Origin: Taxillus chinensis
Lineage: Eukaryota > Streptophyta > Magnoliopsida > Santalales > Loranthaceae
Assembly (NCBI GenBank): GCA_023512835.1
Contig: CM042085.1
Coordinates: 5,179,989 to 5,243,988 of the forward strand
Length of the DNA: 64,000 nucleotides
Direction of reading: 5' to 3'
The notes below the pieces were generated by a model. It saw only the letters and a list, made by a program, of their open reading frames with translations, was not told the origin of the DNA and did no database searches. A program made the translations under genes and the position numbers. Positions 35,880 through 47,611 of this stretch are shown one piece after another (the stretch's first letter is position 1; each line of letters begins with the position of its first letter).

Positions 35880-37782
35880 TCTCATTTGTGTATTGTTGTT
35901 AATAACCAAAACAGAAAAACTTAACGGTGATCGTTCCGCAAGTATTTTCTTCATCCTAACATAAAAAAAAAAATGTTCATGAGATCATTCTCATTTTCGT
36001 TAGTAAAATAATTTTTATTCGGTCAAAATACTCGTTGAATAATCAGAAACTTGATGAATTTTTTTATTCGGGAAAATAATTTATATGATAATTATAGATT
36101 TGCTTAAAAAAAATAAATTCTATATAATTCATCAAATATAATTGTTATATAATTTATTATATCATAAAAAGAAAAAAATAATATATGAATAATGTGAAGG
36201 GTAATATAAAAAGAAAAAAGTTTATTCGCATGGTATAGATAATTCACGATGAAATATCCTCTCAATCATTATTGGATTATTAAGAATAAAAAATTTTAAA
36301 AAGAATTGAATATGATACCAATAAAAGTTCTAGGTGCATTACTCAATATAAAAAGTAATGAATGAAATACTTTTCACTCATCCTATTTTCATACCTTTCT
36401 TTTTCGAATAATTCCCTTACCTCAAACTTCAAACTCTAAAAGATTAGGTATTCTTCATAAATCTTGAGGCAAAAGGAAACTCATAAGCCATAAGTAAAAT
36501 AATCATTTCTAGTCTTTATAATTATTCAATAATTTCCTTACCTCAAACTCCAAAAGATTAGGTATTTTTCATAAATCTTGAGGCAAACGAAACTCATCAA
36601 GCCATAGATAAAATAATTATTCTTAGTCTTTATAATTATTCAATAATTTCCTTACCTCAAACTCCAAAAATGAAACTCATCAAGCCATAGGTAAAATAAT
36701 CTTCATAATTATTCAATAGTTGGGGTAAATCCAATTTTATTCAGAAGGGTAAACAATAGTTGAGGTAAAAAAATTAAAAAACTGAAATTCAAAAAAAAAA
36801 ACCACCAAAAATTTTTGGAAGAGAAAAATAGCCTGCAGGCACACCCATTCAAGAGCATTGATTCAGTGTCCATCACACAAATTATTTACAATAATTTATT
36901 TTATAGGTAATTCGCATTAGAACATCCTCTTAATTATTGAATTGTTAAAAATAAAAAAAATAAAAAAGAATTAATATTAATGTCACGATAATAAAAATAT
37001 TTACGTGTAATTTACCTGCACGTAATATTACTCAATATAAAAATAGAATACTTTTCACCCACCCTATTTTCATACATTCCTTTTTTTTTCCAAATAATTC
37101 CCTTTCCTCAAACTCCAAAAGATTTCATAAATCTTGAGGCAAAGGAAACTCATAAGCCATAGGTAAAATAATCATAGTCTTTATAATTATTCAATAATTC
37201 CCTTATCTCAAACTCCAAAAGATTAGGTTTTCTCCGTAAATCTTGAGGCAAATGAAACTCATCAAGCCATAGGTAAAATAATGGATCAATAATTGGGGTA
37301 AATCCAATTTTATTCACAAGGATAAACAATAGTTGAGGTAAAAAAAATTTTGAAATTCAAAAAAAAAAAACCACAAAAAAAATTTAGAAGAGGAAAATAG
37401 CCTGCAGGCACACCCATTCAAGAGCATTGATTCAGTGTCCATCACACAAATTATTTAGAATAGTTTATAAAAAAGAAAAGAAAAAACATGCTTTAATGAG
37501 TCATGGCTTTAAGCAGTCTCCTACCTAACCGCACTTCGCTCTCCCTATGAACAAGAAGTCAGCTTTACAAGTTAAGAGCTCAGCTCCCTTTCTCTAAGAG
37601 ACTTCTTTAAGAGGCGCCAAGCATACCGCCCCCCTTGGATACAGCCTTATGAACTGTAAGCAGCACCAACCACGCGACTCTCTGCTGCTAGCACAGGAGA
37701 CTTCTCCCTCTCTTTTTTTCTCAATTTCTTTTTCTATTTCAAATTTTCTTACTTGACAGCATAAAAGTCCCTGCTGCCGGAG
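35880..37782. repeat. AT-rich spacer with a duplicated repeat block
   Basis: The phrase CTCAAACTCCAAAAGATTAG with AAATCTTGAGGCAAA and ACTCATAAGCCATA recurs at least five times between 36420 and 37290. A longer block (GAAAATAGCCTGCAGGCACA then CCCATTCAAGAGCATTG) occurs at about 36822 and again at 37388. The segment about 36330-36890 is therefore a diverged duplicate of about 37020-37455. The last 300 bp is the 3' UTR of the exonuclease gene. No coding region. Confidence 0.75.
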
Positions 37783-40700
37783 TCATGGAGATGCCCACTC
37801 AAAGTACGGGCAACGAGCACCCCTAGTGGTGGTCCAATTGCCACACCCAAAGAAGAAACACCCATTCTTTGATCCTGGTCCCCGGACCATCTTCTTATTG
37901 CTCTTCACCCCGCAATAGCAATATATACATTGTTCCTTTGTTGGGTCGCCTTGAATTGCGTGCAGCTGGATAAACGGCGTTGGTGGTTGCTTCAACCGGC
38001 GCGGATGATGGGTAGGGCTAGATTGACAATCCAGGAAATGCTGCGCCATAAATGGATGCTCAGAAGATTGCAGGAACAGTGAATTGGTTATGGAGAGCCT
38101 AAATCCGCGGCGCATCAGATCGGTAAGCAAACGGGCAGTGTTCTTAGCATCATCCAAACCACAATGAGCACGGCCCTCCCACTCCAAGCCAGCCAATTGT
38201 ACTGCCTGTTTCAGGTTGCATCTTACCCCACCAAATACTTCATTAAATGGAACCCTCAGATTGATCCACCTGGCAATGAAATGGAAAAATGATAAGAAAA
38301 ACCAAAACAAAAGCAAAAAAAAAAAAAAAAACTTGCACACCTAAAACAAAACCCATTCTCTTAAACGTTCATATTCTAAATCATATCATTCACCAAAAGC
38401 AGATTGGGATAAAACTGATATCTATGGGGTCATGACTTCATAAGACGATTGCAGTATCGAATGAGTAAATGCAGAGTTGCAAATAGAACCTTTTATTTTC
38501 CCTGCTGTTGGAAATGAGAATGAATTTGCAATTAAAATCAATTTGCTAAACAATAAATTTCCCAGAACTACATTCAGCGGCAAAAGGTACTTAAAAGAAC
38601 TGATAGGGCATTGAATTCTACATAACAGTTTTGCAACTCCAGCCCAGCTTAATGTCATCCATCATACCTTCAACCAAAAAGAAAATGGTGATTTTGGAAA
38701 GGGCAGCCACAGCAAGAACTCCACTATCGCACTATCCTTTGAATAACACAAAATTATATTTAAATTGTACTGATGAATTGTATATTTATTGTTTGCCTGA
38801 CAAATAAAATTGTAAACACCATAATGAGTTCTCGCAGCAGTAAAATTCTTAAAAGAATAAAGCGCAACAAGGAAAGAGCTGTTAATATGTCTTCGATTTT
38901 CTTGTCTTTTGACATGTCTTGAAATTGGATAACAAGAATCAAAATGTAATGTAATTAATGTGTTCTCTAGATTACTTGTGAAATCATACACAGCGGGCTT
39001 AGTTTAGATTTATTTGCCAAAACAAAACAAACAAACAAACAAAACGACAATGCAATATGATTCTACATCAAGGATCACAAGCACAGTTATGATCTTCATA
39101 ATTACAAGTAAAACATGAAGAGTTTATGAGATTACAATAAAACATTCACAGTTAATTTTGTACCAGGGATCAAAATAATGATTCTACATCAAGGATCTAA
39201 AAATAGCTCATCCGTATTGGTCAGTAAAGGAGCTGATTAAAGATTAGCTGGATTAATTGGTACTGCTTTTCTTAAATTATTTTAAAATAGACATCAAAAC
39301 ATGATAAATATTTCAACACAATTTTATAAAATTATATGATTCAAAATTGTGTTAGAAGTTAAAACTATATAAAACTAAACACAAATCGACAATCCATTTC
39401 CAATTATAACATAGTTATAGAATTAAAATTTGCATGAACAATTATCAATTCCACACCTGCGTTAATAAATTAAAATGCCTTACAAAGCGTTTGGTACGGG
39501 GTTTCGGAGGGTGGAAACACCGTGGGACTTCATGGAAACGGAATGAAAATTTTTTTTTTTTTCCCCCGTTTTTTTTACACCAAAATGGAAGGTAATGAAT
39601 TAACCAAATTACCAAAATATCCTCATCTCTTACTTTCCCAATTGATGGTGTTTTCTTTGTTTATTTTCAACACGGAACAGATCTTGCAGGGAAGGATGCG
39701 CGGCCGTGGAGCAGAGAAGGGGATCAATGCGCGGCCTTGGGGGGGAGTAGGGAGAAGGCGAGGCGGAGGGGTTGGGGTGCGCGCGACCGTGGAGAGGTGG
39801 CAAGGTGGAGGGGTGCGCGCAGCGGTGGCGGTGGGGTGCGCGCGCGACCACAGCGGCGAGAGAAGGCGAGGCGAAGGCGCAGGGGTTGGGAGTGCGCGTG
39901 GCCGTGAAGAGGTGGCAAGGTGGAGGGGTACGCGCAGCGGTGGCGGTGGGGTGCGCGCGCGACCACAGCGGCGAGAGAAGGCGAGGCGAAGGCACAGGGG
40001 TTGGGAGTGCGCGCGGCCGTGGAGAGGTGGCAAGGTGGAGGGGTACGCGCAGCGGTGGCGATGGGAGTGGGGGGTGCGAGTAGCGGTGGGTGGTGGGTGG
40101 TGCACGCAGCGGTGGCGGTGGGGGGTGCACGCGTCCACAACGGTGATGTGGGGTTGCGCGGCCGTGGAGGGGGTGGGTTTGCGTCGGTGGGTTGAGCGAG
40201 GCCGGGAGAGAGAGATGCAAAGAGGGGAGAGTCTGCATCGGAGGCTAGTTGCAGAGACAGCATGTCGGGGTGGGGTGGGCGCGGCAGAGGAGAGAACGTG
40301 AGTGAGTTTGAGGGATACAGAAATTAAAAAGGTTTAGGGCAAAAAATAAAATAGGTTCCCTTGCATAAGGGAACCTTTGTAAACCTAGTAGATGGAAGGA
40401 ATGGATATCCCCTTATGTGGGAGTATAAGATTCCTAAGTTAATGTCTCATTCCTTTCCTCTTGCTGTACCAAATGTGGGAAAGGAATGAAATTCGATTCC
40501 TTTCCTTTCCTTTCCCGCGTACCAAACATGTTATAAGTTTCAAATCAAATGGGGAAAAAAAAATATCATACTTCATCTTATTATCCTGGGTAGTTTATTA
40601 TATGTTTACCTTCTAAAATAATCTTAGACTTTATGAAAAAAGTGGGAGATTGAAAGAATTGAATATAAATCTAGACAAAAACAAACTGATCAGCTAAATC

Positions 40701-43394
40701 TATGGATTAACGATTAATTTCAGATTAATCAGTCATTAATAGGGATTTTTATAATAGAGTTCTACGTCATTGGCATGAAGAATTTTGAAATTCTAGGTAA
40801 GTCGCAATCGAATGATTTCATTTTAAGGAATATTGAAAGGACGTGTATGATTTAAAATGTTTCCATTACCTGTTGAAATAAGGTGGCTTCCGGATCTTCT
40901 TGTACCGGCATTCTGATTCCAGCAGTACACGACAATCCCAGTTTGACCATGTCACTACAGCAAAATTCGTGTTCTTTATCCCCTTCTCTTCCAGCCATTT
41001 GTCATGCATAAGAAGAGCATCACTCAAAAGGACACCTCTGTCGACCTACAGCCAATAAAAAGTGTATGGTAAGAATGAGACTTGAATATAAAATCAGCGC
41101 GTATTTATTAATTGAGTAATGACAACATTTACCATAAAGATGCAATCCAAGTGGTGTCTACTTGCATTCATATATTTTTCACATTTAAATAAAAAAAAAT
41201 GAAATTCTTCCCAATGTATCTATTTAGAGGATTAAATATATTTTTAGCCTTTTATAAATATCCTATCAATGCAAAGTGGTAATATATGCCAATCAAGCCG
41301 CAGGAATGAAAATCTTGATGCTGGGAGAAAATTTATGGCACCTTTTGAATCATCTAACAAATTCAAAACCCAAATAAAAAAAAAAGTAAAAATACCTTTT
41401 GCAATGCACCAATTTACAAAAAACGAAAAGCGCATTTTAAATACTAAATTTTAAGTCTATGCATACCTGAATTTGCTGAATACCAGTGAGTTCTTTGCAG
41501 AATTCACTCAGAAATTGATTGCACGTTGGTCGTACATATATTTGGAAAGAATCTTCAAGTTGCCCAGTCATGCTATTCACTATCACGGATGGAAATTCAA
41601 TAATTTCTTGTGGATGGGGGTTTCTCTCTTTGTCACAGGTTGCCTCAAAGTCTATAACAACAAAATATTGAAAGTCTTGCAAATGCATATCCAACTGATA
41701 ACATTGGAGCGGTGTCTTGAAAGGCATGTATTGGAAGTTAGGATCCATAGGAAAGCAATACTCATTATTCATGGGGTAGTAATGTCCTTCCAGAATATGT
41801 ACTTTATTTTGTGGTGCTTTTTGAATCTCTGGATGATGGTATGTTGACCACACATAGAAATCTTGTTGGTGCATTGGCCTATAATACCCTTCATTAGGAA
41901 GTAATAAGGACTTGTTCAAAGAGCTCTCAGGTTCCCTGGTACATCCTCTTGGAAGGGCATTTGTTTTCTCTTTAGTCTTTGAGAACCCTTCTGAAAAATC
42001 CCCTTTATATTGCAAACTATAAGCGGATACTTTATTCTGGAGGCATCTTATGGACGCCTCGTGATTATTTAACATACTTTCTGCGATAAAAAAAGTATAA
42101 TAAATTAATAAAACTCTTAATAAGGTTACTTAGAAAATAATAATGGACATATGTAAGACTCTAGCATTGCATACACAATCAATATCCTCCGATCATGCAA
42201 CACAATGATTCAGAATGATACTGAAAACATGTTTCCTTTATATGGCTATGAGACATGCTTAGCAAAGTAGGGTATCAAACAGAACTGCAAGAGAAGGGGG
42301 GAAAGGAAAGAAACTTCAACATAACAGAAGAAAAGGACATGCAATCAGCCTTCAGAGTCTGGTAAGCTTGCCAAGATAACTTTCACCCATCAAACGGATC
42401 CACTAAAATTGTAAATATGCCAGTCATACCAAAAACTAACAAAGCTATCTGCGTCTGATGCCAAACCCTACCATAAATAACACTTTTCTCTGTATGGAGA
42501 ATGCAATTATGGAAGACATTAAAGGCAACATTCTAACGGAGTTTTTCTTCTTTTTTTAATGGCGCCCTGTGTCAAAAAGGGAACCAGATGCAATTTAAAA
42601 CATTCATAGAGAACCATGTCAAAAACTTACAACGCCCACTCAGTATTCACCATACATGCAGACTTTCTATATCAGTCATAGATTTGTTTAAAAGTATATT
42701 TAGCTAAACAACGAACAAAAAACTTGTTACTTTCGTTCATAACTACATGCTAAACTTCAAGTTTATAAACAAAAAACTCCCTCTGAACACCCTCTTACTG
42801 CACACTAAAGATGACAATTAGAAAAAAGTGGAAAATATTCATTGCAAATTAAAAATGATAATCAGCATACATGTTTAATGAGAATGATTAATATCCTAGT
42901 GGTCTGCTAGACACAACACAGATATATATTCTGATTTCAAAGTGAAATACCGTACGATAAATTAGGTTGATGATGGATACCCCTTCCAGATCACTTTCCA
43001 CTTCAGTTTTAGGAAAACTATTAACTATCATAGCAGCACTAATAAATGAAACTAAGCCAGAACAAGTGCTCTAGTCACGTACAAGATTAAAAGAGCACAA
43101 ATCTAAAATTATCCACTTCGGAGTTTGCTGATTCCCTCATCCTAGGAAATCCTTGTGTATGGCCACATCAAACCAGACACAGGGGTCGAAATCCAAAAAA
43201 CCCATCTCTGATCAAACCTTAAACAAACAAATTTCCCAAAACACACGAGTTTTCAATCGATTGGGATCGAGATACCAATGCAAAAACACGATCGGAGACT
43301 ATACCATTTGATTGATGGATCAATGAGCCGAGAAAATCAAAAAACAGGGACCAAGGGAAAAAAAAAACATACCTCTAGGTTCAGGGGGCATCAT
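37783..43394 (-). CDS. ERI1/ERI2-type 3'-5' exonuclease with C-terminal GRF zinc finger
   Basis: Four exons in coding order: 43394-43373, 42080-41467, 41045-40870, 38269-37783. They give 432 aa and phases close. The first ATG (43394) is chosen because TGA precedes it in frame. The N-terminal 130 residues are low complexity. The exonuclease domain follows with DEDDh residues: Asp-151 and Glu-153 in VVIDFEATC, Asp-249 in TWSNWDCRVL, and His-306 with Asp-310/311 in AHCGLDDAKNTARLL. The C-terminal about 45 residues (CYCGVKSNKK, GCFFFGCGNW, CPYFEWASP) form a GRF-type zinc ribbon, which binds single-stranded nucleic acid in other enzymes. DEDDh plus GRF is the ERI2 layout. ERI family members trim small RNA, histone mRNA or rRNA ends; the substrate here is not known. 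Confidence 0.9.
39483..40530. mobile_element. GC-rich non-autonomous DNA transposon in the exonuclease intron
   Basis: 1048 bp. The left end CAAAGCGTTTGGTACGGGG matches the reverse complement of the right end, CATGTTTGGTACGCGGG, with TTA directly outside both ends (39480-39482, 40531-40533). That fits a PIF/Harbinger-like MITE with a TTA duplication. The interior is extremely GC-rich in an AT-rich intron. Long frames in all phases (for example + 39522-40301) are by-products of composition, not genes. Confidence 0.65.
39730..40130. repeat. 115-bp GC-rich minisatellite inside the intronic element
   Basis: The landmark GGTGGCAAGGTGGAGGGG recurs with CAAGG at 39801, 39916 and 40031, exactly 115 bp apart. 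Each unit also contains GCAGCGGTGGCG and, in the first two, GCGCGCGACCACAGCGGCGA. About 3.5 units are present with few differences. Confidence 0.9.
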
Positions 43395-45300
43395 CACCTT
43401 GCATGAACACTTGGGTCGGAATCAGATCTTCTTCCGAAGCCTCACACCTGAATCGACGACCCAACAACGCATTCGCAGAGCCACACACAAATATCGAAAA
43501 ATCAGCAATGAAAAACAAAATGAAAAAGAAAAATCGAAGAAGCAAACAAGGCAATCGATTCTCACATGGCCTTTTTGGAGAAGAGGGAGGAGAAAGATGG
43601 GTCATGAGAAGAACAGTTGAGGCATTGGTGGTGGGCTTGGTTGGTTGGGGTTTGAAGACGGGACGGGAGATTGGGGACGATGGTGATCATGGGAGAAAGA
43701 GTAGACCCCACGGCATTGCCTTTTTTATTATTTATTTACTTTTTTATTAGTTTTTACCCGTAGATAATCGTGAAAGTTTCCGTTTTTAAAACAATCGTTG
43801 TAACAAGAAATTATATATTTGAAAAATATTTGATATATTCTGGAATGATATAAATATGTAACTTTTGTTATTAATGTAAGGATAGATTATTTAATCTCTC
43901 TTTTTTCTCTCTATTTCACAACAGCTTTTTTTAATGTATCAAAGCAGCTTCAATAATTTATCTATAGCAAAAGCTAATAAGTTATAGTTAAATATAAATA
44001 TATTTTATTTTTAATAAATTTAAATAAATTTTTGACTTTAAATTAACACCCCAAATCACCTTTCATTCGAACATTATTTTAAAATTTTAAATTATTCTTC
44101 ACAACCCTAGCCATACAACATTGTCTTAGAAACATATATACATTGCATGCATAAGCCCTCAATTAAGGTGGTGAGCAATGATCAAGAGATCGAAGATGAG
44201 AGAGACTAACAAGATGTCATGTCGCATGCAAGAGGCTCAAATGTTGAGAGATTTAGGTTGAAGATGAGTTCAATTTGCTTGTAGCAAGTTGTGCAAGGTT
44301 TGCACTGTGTCCACCTAAGGTCGTTATCAGTGTTGGCAATGAGGATTAACTTAGTTCCTATTACTATGACACTCTACACCTCACACCATTGACAAACCTC
44401 CTTCACCACTGTCGAACCTTGTCTTTACTCCATCCACACCCGATTGAGCCAAACGTGTCTTACTTATTGATGCATGATTGGTCTCCTTTGACCAAGCCTT
44501 GACTAAAATGCTAACAGCCTACTATTACCCTCTGTCACTAAGCTCCTTGCTCAACTAAATTGGGGTAAATTGAGGGAAAAAAATGTAATTGAACCTAGAT
44601 AAATGGATAGTAAATGAAAATACATATATGTATATATAAGCAAAAAAAAAAGGTATGCTATTAAAGATGTTCTAGTTAAATCTATATTGTGGCAAACTAA
44701 ATTTAATTTTAGCTAATTAAATTTAGTTAATAAAATTAAAGATGTTCTTAGGTATTTTTTGTATTTATTTATTATTTTGTTTTTGTTTTTACTCGAGTTA
44801 TTTATTATATATTTATGGTGTGTTGTGCTTGGAAAAAAGAAAATAAAAATAAAAGGAAGATCAACACCAGATTCTTAATTTTATTTTTGTTTATTTAATT
44901 TAATATATTTAATTATTATTAATTTATTGATATTATTATTATTATTATTATTATTTTCTTCATTTAATTAGATTTATTATTGTGTTTACACATATTACGA
45001 TTTCATTATATTTTTTATTATTCATTTAACGAAGTTTCATTTTATATATTAATAGTTGTTATTCATAAAGTTGCAAAAATATTTTATTACTTATAAAGTA
45101 ACACTTTTATCTATACTCATGTTGTTGCTTCTAAAGTAGCACAAAATCTTATTATATTTATTAATATTAGTTCCTCCTAAAATAACAAATTTTGATCTCT
45201 GCATATTATGTATTACACTTAAAGCAACACAAATTTAATATATTATTTGTTACTCTAGTTCGATTTATTATTTGTTGCCGTAGAAGTAATGCCATTGCAC

Positions 45301-45351
<51 letters not shown>

Positions 45352-46199
45352 TAATATAAATTACCATAATTATAATGCTCCTGAAATTGCATTACTATTA
45401 TTTTATGCTCTCAAAGAACATATTCAAGAAACTATAAATTTAAATATTTCATAAGAACATTACTTATTACCAATTTCTAGTGAAAAGAAAAAAATAAATA
45501 TTATAGATTTATGATTTACTAGAAGGTTATTATTTGCTCATGAAGTAGTAATACAATTTTAAATATTTTACTAAAGTATTATTTGTTGTTATTTCCTCTT
45601 GAATATTATAAATTAAAATTATAGTTTCAAATATTCTACGAGAATATTATTTGCTACTATTTTTTTTAATAACATAAATAAAAAATTGTATATTTTAATA
45701 TTATATGAGAATATTACTTATTCCTAAAAAGCAAGAATTATGAAATATAATCTTCAATAATTTTAAAAAATATTTGTGATTATTTTCTCCTAAAAAATAT
45801 AAGTCAAAGATTAATATTTTAAAATAATCCATTAAAGGAAGGAGGTCAAAGATTACCATTACCTATAATGTTTGTCACCAAGAAAGAAGAAACTTGGTGG
45901 GGGGATAAATATATATATTAAAATTATAATAATAATGTATTATTAAAGATTTAAAATGTAGAGAATGTGTATACATAGTCGAGCAGTCAATAAAATCACT
46001 ATCAAATATTACTTCTCAATTACCTAACTTAATGATATGTTTTTTTTTTTTTTTTGTTAATATTTGATCTAGCTATATTTGTGAATTATATTATCAAATT
46101 TTAAGAGTTATAATGTTATTACTTTTTATAAAAGCAATTTCACCCCTAATAAGAAGTGGGTATCATCATATTCGAATACATTATAGTAATAAATAAAAA
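43395..46199. other. 5' flank of the exonuclease gene and AT-rich spacer
   Basis: 43395-43740 is GC-balanced and holds the promoter and leader of the exonuclease gene. Beyond that is AT-rich DNA with TTA-type microsatellites at about 44931-44956 and 45301-45350 (about 17 units) and degenerate A/T repeats to 45.9 kb. No gene was seen. Confidence 0.6.
45301..45350. repeat. (TTA)n microsatellite
   Basis: Fifty bases of uninterrupted TTA/ATT repeat in AT-rich spacer DNA. Confidence 0.95.
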
Positions 46200-46930
46200 A
46201 CCGTGTTTAAAACAAGAGATAGGTTATATGAATAGGTGGTCATACCGTTTGGATGATCTAATGCACCTAACACTTTCATTTGCCTTATGAATAATGTATT
46301 TGGAATCTTCATCGGAAAATTTGTTATTGTTTACTTTAAAGACATTTTGACATACAACAAGGATGAGCAAGTGCATCTAACCCATCTTCGACAAGTGCTG
46401 TGGTACTTCGATAAGTGCTTGTGGTTCTTCAACAAATGTATGCTAACTTCAACAAATGTTTATTTCTCACTATGAGTGTGACATTTCCTAAATATATTAT
46501 TATTACTCATAAGTGCCAAGATGGATCCCAGTAAAATTGATGCCATCATCAACTAGCCTATATCGATGTTGATACATGACATCCGAAGCTTTCATGGTCT
46601 AACATCTCTTTATTGTATGTTCATCAATAATTTTAGCTCTCTTACAACTCTAATTACTAACCTTCTCAAACGTGACAAATTTTCTTAAATAGGGAAGGCC
46701 TAGCAAAGCTTTAAATTAAGGATTAAAGTGGAATATTACCAACACTTTTGCACTCGCATTGCCCAATTTTCATTTGATGGCTGAAGTGGATTGTGATGCA
46801 CCTAATCGAGAGTAGTGCAGTATTAAGCCAATAAGGCCTAGACTCTAGAGTAACCGTTGCTTTTAACATACTTTATTTATCCTTATACTTTGAAGACCTT
46901 GAGTTTTGAACTCGATGACAATTTCTCTCC
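46200..46930 (+). pseudogene. Ty3/Gypsy reverse-transcriptase to RNase H remnant
   Basis: The plus strand contains MNNVFGIFIGKFVIVYFKDI then LTYNKDEQVHLTHLRQVL, the Gypsy RT palm region. The catalytic YFDDIL box has become YFKDIL. Downstream, in another frame, FALALPNFHLMAEVDCDAPN matches the RT/RNase H junction. Several stops and frameshifts separate the pieces and no LTRs were found. Confidence 0.8.
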
Positions 46931-47611
46931 CACTTAGAGAGTATATATGCACTAGACATGACTCACCCTTTTTGGTGCGTGACTTTTAATTAGAATACTA
47001 TTATTTTAATTAAAAGATTTATATTATTATTGCTTTAATTAAGATATTTATATCCCAATTTAGTGCGTTATTTATTAATAACGTTGTTCATTATGTTCTT
47101 TTCGCCAATAAAAAGTTCTATGATGTAATAAAAAAAAGGGGACTTATTTCATTGTCATTGATAATTAAGACTTGGAATTTGCTTAATTTTTCTCATCGTC
47201 TGTCATCTATCTTAGTTTTTGCTTGCTGTGAATCCGGCTGCTATCCCCCGTCGTGAGATTTCTAATCTCGCCTGTTTCTTATTACTTATTAGTGGGCGAT
47301 ACTTGTATTTCCATATTTTATACTCTACGGGTTTAATTTAAAAGAAAAATAAAAATAAAAGAGGATAAACACAACATGAAAATTTGAAAATACGGAGTTG
47401 GGAATTAAAAAATGTTCAAATCCTAATACGATTCACTATAGTATACTAGACAGTGATCAGCAGCAGCCACTACTACAATATGCACAAGACTGGACCAGCT
47501 GACAGTTGCTATAGAATATTAATTGACATTCCCAACAAACCGTAACTATAAAAATGCCTAAACGAATTTAGTAACCATATATAACTCATTGCCACTAGAC
47601 CATTTCCTCAC
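46931..47611. other. spacer downstream of the repeat-protein gene
   Basis: AT-rich, probably including the 3' UTR of the minus-strand repeat-protein gene near 47.6 kb. No other feature is visible. Confidence 0.5.

Noticed and set aside
39522..40301. Long Arg/Gly-rich frames on both strands (up to 259 residues)
   Set aside because: They are open in several phases at once because of GC-rich 115-bp repeats inside a transposon-like element. Composition is repeat-driven and no domain is present.
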